Shown: piece after piece, positions 48,301-58,006 of the stretch | Position numbering within the stretch: position 1 is the stretch's first letter | How the letters are laid out: each line of letters opens with the position of its first letter | DNA from: Yamagishiella unicocca | Lineage: Eukaryota > Chlorophyta > Chlorophyceae > Chlamydomonadales > Volvocaceae | Assembly (NCBI GenBank): GCA_003116995.1 | Contig: BDSL01000006.1 | Location: 1,702,501-1,766,500, forward strand | Direction: 5' to 3' | Length of the DNA: 64,000 bases | Notes under the pieces: generated by a model | Database searches by the model: none | What the model was told of the DNA's origin: nothing | The model's input: the letters and a program-made list of their open reading frames with translations, nothing else | Position numbers and translations under genes: made by a program

Positions 48301-49516
48301 TCAATGAAGTCCTGTCCGAGATGTCATATCGTCAAGACGGCAAACAGAGTTATGAGAGGATGTCACTGGAGCTCCAAGCTTGGCGGCCTGCTAAATGAGG
48401 TGTTGTTGCCGAGCCGTCGTCAAGTCGCGTTCGCGTCCCCACCACCGGCCAGGTCACTCCTCTTCCCGCACCCCTCACCCGAAGGGCGCTGACGATTTGG
48501 GTCTGCAGCTGCTGGGCCATGCCGTACCGCCGCAGGATGCCTAGCGCCGTGTCCAGATCGTCACACGCAGGGAGCACCACGCCCTGGCTCTCCTGGGCGG
48601 TCAGCCGCTCGCCGGCTCGGTCGCAGTACGACAGCGCGACGGCCGCAGCCACATCGCTCGCGTCTGGCTGGCTACCGTTGAGCTCCAGCCAGCGAGATCC
48701 AAGATCCAGTGCAAGTTGGAACTCCCCGATCTGCGAGAGATGTGGTGAGGGGTGGGTTGAGTATACGCCATGATGCCGAGTCACATGTAACACGGCTTCG
48801 GGGATCCAGAAAGAGGACCCATGGGCGGTGCTAGCGCAGCGAGGGCAGAGGTCGCTAAGGACGGACGAGGGTACAAGCGCGTGCGCGTGCGCCTGCAGCA
48901 CGCATCCGGAGTTGATGGGTTTGAAAGATGGGAGAAGGGAGGCCGCCGAAGGGACCCTGGGCACCTCTTGTAAGACGACCAGCGTCCCGGGCAGGTCTTG
49001 CTGGCTGACGCGCAGGGCGGTGTGGCCAGCAGCCAGCTTGGCGTCGTAGGAGCGGCGCAAGTCGGGGTCAATCAGGGACTCGGCCGCGGCCTTGAGTAGG
49101 ACAGCTCGCGCGAAGAGCGTGTCGGCGGAGTAGGATGTTGCCGGCTTCTGCCTGACCAAGTGTTCATACCCCTTGCGTATGGCGTCGGGGCCGCTAACAC
49201 GAGGAACCTGAAGGAGGCGGTAGTAGTCGACGGTCACGGAGACGTGTTCGCTCACGGACATGCTCCTGCTGGTAGATGGGGCTGAGGCCGCTTGGCGATC
49301 GCTGGATTCGCGAAACGCCAAGACATCAAGGCGTAGCCCTCTGCTTGAAAGCGCGGCTGCACGCCGGCCTGAATGGACGGCGGAAGCACGCCTAATGCTT
49401 GAAAGGTGTTGCCTTGTGCGCAGACCAGCAGCATGGGCAGGACAGCCCATGAACATTTGCGGCATCCTGAGCTGGGATGGCTGCAGGGTCTGCGAATTGC
49501 AAGGCCGGATACGCAT
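45313..49516 (-). CDS. ARC6-like plastid division protein, short C-terminus
   Basis: In plants ARC6 anchors FtsZ to the inner plastid envelope. Minus-strand exons: 49516-48965, 48730-48479, 48169-47897, 47641-47156, 46950-46783, 46554-45673 and 45444-45313, all joined in phase 0 (about 914 residues). A basic Ser/Arg/Ala transit-peptide-like leader precedes the divergent J-like domain (VTVDYYRLLQVPRVSG, SLIDPDLRRSYDAKLAAG), which lacks HPD as ARC6 does. PGTLVVLQE|IGEFQLALDLG and DLAPEYACELAGLPLG match the conserved ARC6 stromal region. Exon 6 is mostly an Ala/Ser-rich linker. The membrane segment LIMLGAGV|IAIAVALFTF spans the last junction and is followed by only about 28 residues before TAG, so the intermembrane-space domain that binds PDV proteins in plants is missing from this model. 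PARC6/CDP1 is the alternative assignment. Confidence 0.85.
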
Positions 49517-49846
49517 TTGTCTCCCACTATGAGCTCCCAAGTTGAAGTAATGACAGAACGAACTAGTGTGGGTGGCCGGTAGGTCCTCGATGACGGGAAA
49601 GTGTCACGGTTGTGTGCGAGAGGGACGCACACTAGCTTGCACGCACCGCTAACAAATTAAACACTTCCCTCAGCTCATTCAGTTGTGTTGGTGTAATGTC
49701 CTTTGCTTGTAGGCTGTGAGTTTGCGCGCCATTTTCCGAATCCAAGTCCGGATCCTTTGGAACGAGCGGCAAATCGAGTCGATTTGCACAGCATCGTGTC
49801 GGGGTATCAGCTTTAATACTATTTTAAATAACATTGTTATATGCAA

Positions 49847-49967
49847 AAATGATGGTCGGCGTGGCGTCATGCTGGTTGAAAGAGCTTAGTTGGGACCTTT
49901 AAATAAATTTGCATAAATGATGGTCAGCGTGGCGTCATGCTGGTTGAAAGACTTTAGTTGGGACCTG
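49847..49967. repeat. 68-bp tandem duplication
   Basis: Two copies, starting at 49847 and 49915. Each runs from AAATGATGGTC through GGCGTCATGCTGGTTGAAAG to TTAGTTGGGACCT. The second copy has a few substitutions. Confidence 0.9.
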
Positions 49968-50784
49968 TTGGGGCAAGCTAAGGCTTCACCAGAGCCCGAG
50001 AGGCATGCGTATGTTACAGTGCTAAGAATCCGTGTCGAAACACGCGGAGTAAGAAGGGACGTACCTGTAGGTGAGGGGCAGGCAGGGGCAAAGGCGGAGG
50101 CAGAAACCCTTTGGAACCTGTCCCAACCTATTCGAACCAAACGTTATAAACCTTGAACGAGGCGTGGCGGTGCGAGACGGTGCGAGTGCGAGTATAAAGG
50201 GGACCCGATTGGCGAAGGCACCTTTCCTATGTATCCAAAATGGCCGTACAGGTCAGTTGCTCAGCGGATAGCCGAGTATTTGGCGAATCTGGGCGAATAG
50301 TCCTTTGAAGGGCTGCCCACAGCAGTCCGTATAACACCCTGGATTCCTAGGCCACTCAGATCAATACCGCACCGCTCAATATAACCACGCCGCTACGGTG
50401 CAAACAGCCATTGGGACATATCGGTGCGTTCATTGATGCTGGTGGCGCGGCCTGCCTGCTATAGGCTGCACCACCTCACGCAGTAATACCCTGGCTGTGA
50501 CACCTTCGTCATCTTACCAGAGGGTAGGAAGGGATTAGGACAGGACAAACCGTCCTCCTCACTCTTCACCTTCTCGGATCCTGCACCATCCCGGATCATA
50601 ACGCCAGCACCAAACAGCCAGAGCAGCCGTTGTACGATGCGTCTGGATTTAGCAGCGTCTACCACGCAAACAGCCCCCACCGCTGAAGAGGCTTTCCTTT
50701 GCATCATATGACCGCAAATTAGCCAAATAACCGAACAGGCCCTGTCAACTAACGACCTGCGCGCTCGCCTGGCGCCGCCAGTAC

Positions 50785-50872
50785 CGTTCAGTGTCAGGCG
50801 ATGCGCCCGATGGTTCTACCTCTTGGTCTGGAACCCACTGTAACCGTTACAACAACAACAATCCACCCCGAC
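50785..50872 (+). mobile_element. Non-LTR retrotransposon 3' end (copy 6)
   Basis: Plus-strand copy of the family end. It reads AGTGTCAGGCGATGCGCCCG, then GTTCTACCTCTTGGTCTGGA, then ACCCACTGTAACCGTTACAA and a CAA-repeat tail. It matches copy 4 almost exactly, so it is young. The 5' limit was not found, and it lies in the divergent spacer. Confidence 0.8.
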
Positions 50873-51178
50873 CCACATCGCCACAGCAGTGAGCGCCAAC
50901 GCCAGTCACCACGGGGCCCCCTTGCAGCCGGGGTAGCTGGCAATCTTTGGTGTTCGTCTTTAAAGCAAGCGCAACAAGCTCGTGCGATGAACGAATGTCG
51001 TTCAACTAAAACTCCGGCGCCTTAGCTGGAATACGGCGCAATATGGCTCAGCTACCCTGTGCCAGCGTACGAGGCTCACATGCCGCTAGCAGCTAACAGG
51101 TCCCTGGGAACATCCCTTAACGGGTACGGAATATAATAGACCTGTTACGAAATAGTCGAGCGTTCATCTTTTTTGGGC

Positions 51179-54100
51179 ATGGATGGACTGGCGACGGCCC
51201 TCCAAGCCGTCCTTGGACATGCAGTGGCCGCGCTGGAGCACGAGGACCGGAGCGATCCACATCAAAGCCTGCATGAGTACAAAAGTGCTTGGTACGCCTT
51301 ATCTTGCGCGCTGGAGCTGCACGGCGCCGGTGGCGCGTCCGGTTGTTGCGACCGACTGCCGGCGCTGGTGCGCGAGACGTGCACCGCGCTGCTCGAAACT
51401 TACAGCATACGCTACGAAGTAAGCATAACGGCGATTTATGCAGTATCCTGGCCAGCTGTGGTGGCTTTTGCTCCTTTCTCCGAGCCGAGCTGGAAGGGCT
51501 CCCGCCGCGTATTCTCTGGCCATCATCGAGTCCCGCCAGGCCGGTGCCTTGCCCAGCAAGCAAGCGCAACCTTCACCCTCTCCTTATGCTCGCGCCCTCC
51601 CCGCTCAGGCCATCCAGGCGCGGCTACTAGCGCAGGACGCCAGCGGGAGCCCGCCCAACAGCGCTGTCGCATGCAATCCGGCGGCCCGTGGCGATGTGGG
51701 TCGGCCGTTGCGGACCGCACCCGTCAGCGCCTGCTCCTCAGGCGGGTCGTTGCGCACTTGCTGGCCTCAGAAACCTATTTTGAATCCACGACGTGCTGTG
51801 CTGTGCCATGCTGCGCTGTGGTGTGGTATGCTGCGCTGTGGTGTGCTACACCGCGCTGCGCTGCGTGTAAACCTTGCGCCTAATCCTAGCGTCATTGTTC
51901 TTGGTGGAAAAGCATACCCTCGTCTTTACAAGCTGCTACTTTTGTAAGGCATTGATCACTGTGCGCGTGCAGGCCACCCTGGAGCCTCGCCTCCCGCCAC
52001 CGTGGTCGCTTCCGACGACCCCACACAGCTGTACGGCCCGCAGGAGGGCGGGGCAGAGCCGTCGCCTGACGAACGCGGGGACGACGGCACCAGCCGCCGG
52101 AGCCGCAGGGAGGCGCAGCGGCCGCCCACGCCCGCGTACGGCAGCGCCATCTGTGTTGGCGCCGGCGCCAGCGCCGTGAGCGCGGCCGCCGCCGCCGGCA
52201 CCGCCGTTAATGACGCAGCTGACGGATGCGGCGGTTCGGCCGTCGCGGTAGTGATGACGGACCTGATGACTGAAGTGCTGCAGACGTGCCATCGGCCGTT
52301 GGTGGAGGGGAGCAGCTTGGATGACCTCTCTGGGCTCGGGTGGGCCCGGGTTTGGGCGTGGGGGCTGTTAGCGTATTTCGGGGCGTGGAATACTGGTCAG
52401 GAGGGCGGGCGTGGAGGCGACAGTACGACAGTACGACAGTACGACGAGGGCGCGCTGGGCTAGGCAACGTCCGAGCTGGGTGGGGCTTTCAACGACAACG
52501 GAGGGCAGCCCGCATCAGCTGGGAGGGAGTAACACGACCAACACCTCTTGGTCTGGAACCCACTGTAACCGTTACAACAACAACACCGGTCAGCTCCGGG
52601 ACATGGCCATGTGGGTCGCGAGTGTAGGCAGCCGTCCGTACTGCGGCAGAAGGCCCAGCCTCCGGATAACTCTAGTCGCGTCTCTCCGCAGCCACCCGTA
52701 CCCGACCCTCCCTTCCGCCGCCGCCCTCGTCGCCCCCAGTTCAGTCAAGGAGGAGGTCCGGCTGGCGCTGCTGCTGCCCATGAGGATGCCGCACTTGTGA
52801 GTACGGCAGCGGAAGATTTTTTTTTTTGCAGTGACACGCTGAAGGAACCGATAGCCTAAAAGGCTACCCATCAGCTCACCTATTTCATCGTTTAAGAAGG
52901 CAGCTATCTTGTGTCGCTGCCAAGCGCACCCGCTGCATCCTTCTTCCGGGTCATAGGGGTCATGTGGGTCATGTGGGTCATACAGGTCATGTGGGTCGGG
53001 ACGCAATTCGTGTCTGTGCCGCCTTCCGGCGCACGCAGCTGTGTGCTTCGTACTGAGTTTGCTCCGCTCCTCGCCTGACCCTTCCCTCCCCACTCGCGCC
53101 CCTGCTAACCGCCCTCCGTACGGTACCAGGTTCCGGGGTATACGACAGCCGGCGCGGAACTTCCTGCTGCACGGCCCTCCAGGGACCGGCAAGGTGGGCC
53201 TTGCGGGCCTGCGCTGTGGGTGTTACCGGTAGATGTGTGCCACTACTCACGACCTGGGTTGCGGAGTGCGCAGAACCGGGCTGGGCGATGTGGGTCGGGG
53301 CTGACCGCACCGGATCCGCCACGTTTTATGATGCTTGTTGTAACGGTTACAGTGGGTTCCAGACCAAGAGGTAGAACCATCGGGCACATCGCCTGACATG
53401 GTGCTGTTGCCATCATGTGGAAATGGGCGTTGGGAAGCCACCGGAGCGATGTGGGGCGAGCCAGTCGTACCGTGCTGCCTTACTCCTGGCGGCGGGGGAG
53501 TCGGAGGAGCTACAAGGAGAGCTCCGGAGGCGAGGGGCACGACTTGAGGCCTTGCGACCCGGTGCCTCACGGCTCCCGTCCCGGACCATGGTCGGGCCTT
53601 GCACTGCTGATGTTGCAACGCTTCCCCCACGCCTCCAGAGTCGGACCGGTGGGCCAAATTCCAGCCTCGCTTTTACGCCGCTTTCGTGCCGCCCCCCGTG
53701 TTTGTTCCTCTCGACGCCCCCCACCCACATCAGACAATGCTCGTGGAGCGTATCGCTGCGGAGGCCGGGGCCACACTGCTCGTGCTGACTCCCGGAGCCA
53801 TCCTCTCCAAGTGGTGAGATGCGCGTCCTGCCGCTCGGCCGGATGGATCATGGATCATGGCCCACACCCGCTCGGCCGCATGGATCCTGGATCATGACGC
53901 ACACCTGCTTGGCCGCTCCATCAGCGCCACTGTCCCCGCCCACCTGCCCGCCTGCCTGCGCACCTGCCTACTCCTTCCTCGCCCTCGTCCTCGCCCTTTT
54001 CCGCTCCCGCCCGCCGGCAGGAGCGGCGAGAGCGAGAAGCAGCTGCGCGCGGTGTTCGACGTGGCTCGTGCCATGCAGCCCTGCATCGTGTTCATGGTGG

Positions 54101-55926
54101 GAGGTGGAGGGCAGGCCGGGGCGGGGCCGGGGCGGGGTGAAAAGGGCTCAGGAGACAGCGGCCTCGGATTGCTCCTGAGTGGCCGCGAGTGGCGGCAGGG
54201 CGGGAGCGTACCTCCAGCAAACGTGCGTCTTGAGGACACGCCGCCAGCTTCGGACGTGTCCTGCCCAAGCCACACGGTCACCCCCATGCTGTCGTACCTC
54301 CCGCATCCCCCGGGCCACCTGTATGGCTCCCCGGCTCGGGCGCGTTGCCAACGTTCTCCTACGGGCTTGAGGCATGCCACGGAGTCATCTCCATCTCCCT
54401 GCGCAGACCGCCCAGCCCTACGCCGATCCAGCCCCAAGCCGGCCTAGGGCCTTTCCGACCATCTTTTCCGACCACATTCGCATCTCCGACCATCTTCCCG
54501 ACCATCCTTTCCGACCCAGCCTACGCATCCTCGACCACCGCATGTAATCCGCAGGACGAGGTGGACAGCCTGGCGCCCACTCGCGGCTCCGGAGACGACC
54601 CCGTGGCCCGTCGCCTGCTGAATGAGCTGCTGGTGCAGATGTCTTGTCTAGCCGCGGGCGGGGCAGGCGGCGGTGGCGGCGGCGACGGAGGCGGCGATGG
54701 CGCAGCGGTGTATGTGTTCGCCGCCACCAACCGCATCCAGGTGTCGTACTGGGCCGTTGGGACTTAGGAGGAGTTTTCGGCAGGGGTTTGGGTTCCGGTG
54801 CGGCCTGTGGGGCCTGGCAACGGTGGTGGTGGTTTTAGTGGTTGTGGCAACCGCACGAGCAGGGCCGGTGCTAGTCCTGCCCCGAAACCACCCTACCCTC
54901 CATGGCCGCTGGGAGGTCCATGCATCCGAAGTGTTCCCTAGCCGTTAGCGCCACCTGATTGCCCCTCCCATGTAGTTTGCAGTAACTTATGAGGCCCAGC
55001 AGCCTCCCGCAGCCCACCCGCCGGAGCTGCAGCCGTCGCATGCGGACCTGCCATGCATCCTGCCGCTGCTCTCTCCTCCCGCGCTCGGCGCTGGAGTGAG
55101 GCGGCCCTCCCTCCGCACCCCACTGCCCCGCGCCTGTGTCCCTCTCCTCCCCTTTGCCAAGCGACTTACTGGACACGACACAGTCAAATACGGCCACGGT
55201 AACCCTCGTTCGAACTGTCTCCCGAAACATCCTCTGTCGCGGCATCGCCCGCCCTCAGGACTGCGACCCCGCGCTGCTGCGGCGCTTCGATCGCCGGGTG
55301 GCGGTGCCGCTGCCCGACCTGGCGGCGCGGGAGGCCTTCCTGGCTGCCGTACTGGAGCGGCCCGAGGTGGCGGGACACGGCTTGGACGCCGGGCAGGTCA
55401 GGCGCCTGGCGGAGAGGACGGAAGGTGGGGAGGGCTGGGCTGGGGCAGGGCGCGGCGGAGGTCTGGCATCTCCGGCGGGAGGAGATGCGGCAGTTTGGCA
55501 CCTTCGGGCTGATTGGAAGACTCCTCTCCGCGCGGCGGTGTGGTGTACCTGCCATGGTAGGCCTCGTGGCGTGGGGTTACCGTATTTGCTGCCCTGGCAA
55601 GTCAGTCCAGTCGCCTCCTACAGCCCTGTTGCGGCCCCAACCGTTCTGTCGGTCTGTCCCCCGCAGGCTACAGCGGCAGCGACTTATCGCAGCTGTGTCG
55701 GGAGGCCGCCATGCAGCCGGTACGGGAGCTGCTGCGGAACATGGCGGCAGCTGGCTGGGCGCTGGGAGCGGGGGCGGGGGCAGCAGCCGCAGCGGCGGCG
55801 ACAGCATCCCAGCGGGAGGGAGCGGCGGGGAGGGACGCGCGGCTTGGGGCCGACCCTTCGCCGCGGCCGCTGGCGTTCAAGGACTTCGAGTGGGCGCTGG
55901 AAACCATTAAGCCCGCCGCGGGCTGA
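51179..55926 (+). CDS. AAA ATPase, meiotic clade-like (katanin/spastin/VPS4 type)
   Basis: Exons: 51179-51418, 51609-51825 (end uncertain), 51973-52339, 52692-52796, 53130-53193, 53734-53813, 54021-54096, 54555-54740, 55259-55424 and 55667-55926 (about 586 residues). One AAA module is assembled across seven exons: SSLDDLSGLG lead-in, Walker A LLHGPPGTGK|T, SGESEKQLRAVFDVARAM, Walker B CIVFM|DEVDSLAPTRGSGDD, sensor 1 VFAATNR, Arg fingers in ALLRRFDRRVAVPLPD, and GYSGSDLSQLCREAAMQPV with a C-terminal FEWALETIKP helix. That layout fits the VPS4/katanin/spastin/fidgetin group, whose members remodel microtubules or ESCRT-III. The N-terminus (HEDRSDPHQSLHEYKSAW) could be an MIT-like helical bundle, which is tentative. 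A Gly-rich insertion sits between Walker B and sensor 1. The exact orthologue is not resolved. Confidence 0.88.
52540..52592 (+). mobile_element. Non-LTR retrotransposon 3' end (copy 7) in AAA gene intron
   Basis: Very short insertion in the intron 52340-52691. It reads CTCTTGGTCTGGAACCCACT, then GTAACCGTTACAACAACAAC, in the orientation of the gene. Only the last 50 or so bases of the element are present. Confidence 0.8.
53330..53402 (-). mobile_element. Non-LTR retrotransposon 3' end (copy 8) in AAA gene intron
   Basis: Inserted opposite to the gene in the intron 53194-53733. The plus strand reads GTTGTAACGGTTACAGTGGG, then TTCCAGACCAAGAGGTAGAA, then CCATCGGGCACATCGCCTGA, nearly identical to copies 4 and 6. 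Confidence 0.8.
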
Positions 55927-55966
55927 AGACGGGGGGAGGCTGTGTTGGACAAAGCTCGTGATGTGG

Positions 55967-55971
55967 TGTAA
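55967..55971 (+). promoter_or_regulatory. TGTAA polyadenylation signal
   Basis: Exact TGTAA 41 bases after the AAA gene stop, with a second one about 30 bases later. Close spacing makes either plausible. Confidence 0.55.
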
Positions 55972-58006
55972 ATCCTGGTAAGCATACACAATTGATATAT
56001 GTAAGCAAGCGGACTGCATAGTAGACGATATGAACGTCCCCTTCTCGGCTTCTGGTTTAGATGCCAATTCGTACGGCGATTTGTACGACAATTGCTTTTT
56101 TCTGGTAGGTGCGTCCTTGCCTTGGGATGGACGAGAGGAGGCGACAGCGGCCGCCCAGGGCCATTTGAGCACTTGTATCACTACTATTATTATGGGCGAA
56201 TGTAATAAGTATTGCTGCACGGAATGCACACAGCTTCCGTGCAGCTCCCATGCCCTACCTCTCACCGGGCTGCGAACCCACGGGAACATGCAGTTCCGAC
56301 AGCTCCCGCCAACGTCCCTCTTAAGATCCCGCCAAGGAAGACACAAAAGTATACCAGTCGGCCCATGCTCAATGAACCGCCCGCCGCGGAGCAACAACAC
56401 TACCGATGCATGAGTGATAGGGTCCACAGTCCGCAACCCGCGATTTTTGAGGGCCTATAGCGCATAACTACGTCGTTTGGGTAGACCTCGTTTGGAACCC
56501 CTCAGAACCCCTAGCATACGATCGCATAACCCTGACAACTTTATATCTTGTGTGCGGTATTCCACCCGTAAGGATAACAGATGGAACCGGGCACAGCTAC
56601 CTGGAGCAACGCGTGTCTATCTATCCAGCTATCTAGCTAGGCTGGCTAACTTTCACACAGCTTCATGTTATTACTGCTGTCATCATTATCAGCTGGAAGA
56701 GGGAGATAGGCAATGAGATCGATCTAACATTTATCACGCATTAGGCAAAGTAACGGAAACCAACACGCGCTATGTCTGAACTGGGCATAAATTTACGAGA
56801 ACATGCACTTTCATCAAGTGAGAAAGTGAAACAGGTTGGCCGGCGCCAGGAAGTTTATCCTGGACTACTTGCGCAGGTCCCGCCAGGGTCTCGCCCAGGA
56901 AGACACAGCTTTTTGAGCATCGCCAGTCGATGAGGATGCACCATACGACGACGTCAAGGTGTCTGGGAGAGCCGTTGGCAGCAGCAGCAGCAATCGCTTT
57001 GGGAGCACCGACCCACCCGGGCCTTCAATACACCGACCAGGCAATCCACATCACAGGTAGGGGGCAGGGACGAAGCAAGCGATGCAGGGTGATCATGGGG
57101 CCCCAGTAAGATGCACGACAGCCCCCTGCCTGCCCACAGGCCCACAGTGCTTGTACGGAAACGTACCGAATCATACATGTGCCGAATCAGATATCACGCA
57201 TATGCCTAGGTGGGTCATTACCCATGTACGTATCTACCTGCACACGACCATAGTGTACACCCAAGGCCGGCATCCAACCCAGCGGCTCACTGCCCACCGC
57301 GCCGCCCGCACCCGCACTTCAAATCGACCGTACTGAACGCAGTGGACGAGGAAAGTTAGCAGTGTGGTAAATTATCGAAGGAGTGCGAGCCGCCTCCACT
57401 CGCGACGCCACGATGATGCATTGTGAGGGAGGATTGAAAGTGGACATGCAGTGGGAGGCACTTCGTTGCAGGATAGGTAGATAGCCTAGGCACCTGGTAA
57501 CGTGCGTGGGCAGGCCGGCGTCCCCAGGCAGCAACGAACTGGCCGAAATGCGGCTAAGCGCTGTAACCGTCATCTATATGGAATCAAAACGAGGAAATCA
57601 AGGTAGGGAGACTGAAGTTCATACTTCAGTCCGCGCCAATTGCTCCCCGTATGCCGTATCCATTACTATACCTGCCGTATCCTCGGAAACCCACTTCGTT
57701 GCGTCATGGACAAGAGGGTGCTGTTGCTTCAGGATTATTTTAAGGTTAATAGTCATATGTAATTATTCATACCGTTTGCACCTATATTGAACGGGTGGAG
57801 AGGAGTAACAGGGACTGCGTGCCGGAAGCCGAGAACTGCGCGTTAGGGACGATGCAGCAGCTGCTGCACAAGCAGACTGTATCATATCCTACCAATGGCC
57901 CTCCTCACAAGGGCGGGCGTGGCCGGCGGCGAACAGCAGGTGCCAAACGAAATCCGCCGAATGTCGTCACTGGAGTTTTCCTCTGACCTGACTAACCGAG
58001 GATTGC
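55972..58006. other. Intergenic region, no gene recognised
   Basis: A minus-strand frame (55684-56436) is antisense to the AAA terminal exon and shows no family motif. The words CCCGCCA..G.....GGAAGACACA occur near 56325 and 56878, perhaps an old dispersed repeat. The stretch just before 58007 probably contains the 5' UTR of the dioxygenase gene. Confidence 0.45.

Larger units (their letters stand above)
49517..51178. other. Intergenic region between divergent genes
   Basis: Divergent spacer between the ARC6-like and AAA genes. At 49847-49967 a 68-base unit is duplicated (AATGATGGTC, then GGCGTCATGCTGGTTGAAAG). A retroelement end lies at 50785-50872. No gene was recognised; minus-strand frames at 49886-50140 and 50459-50707 show no family features. 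Confidence 0.6.

Noticed and set aside
16360..57100. tRNA or rRNA genes
   Set aside because: No cloverleaf A/B-box pair or ribosomal signature could be recognised by eye in the intergenic stretches.
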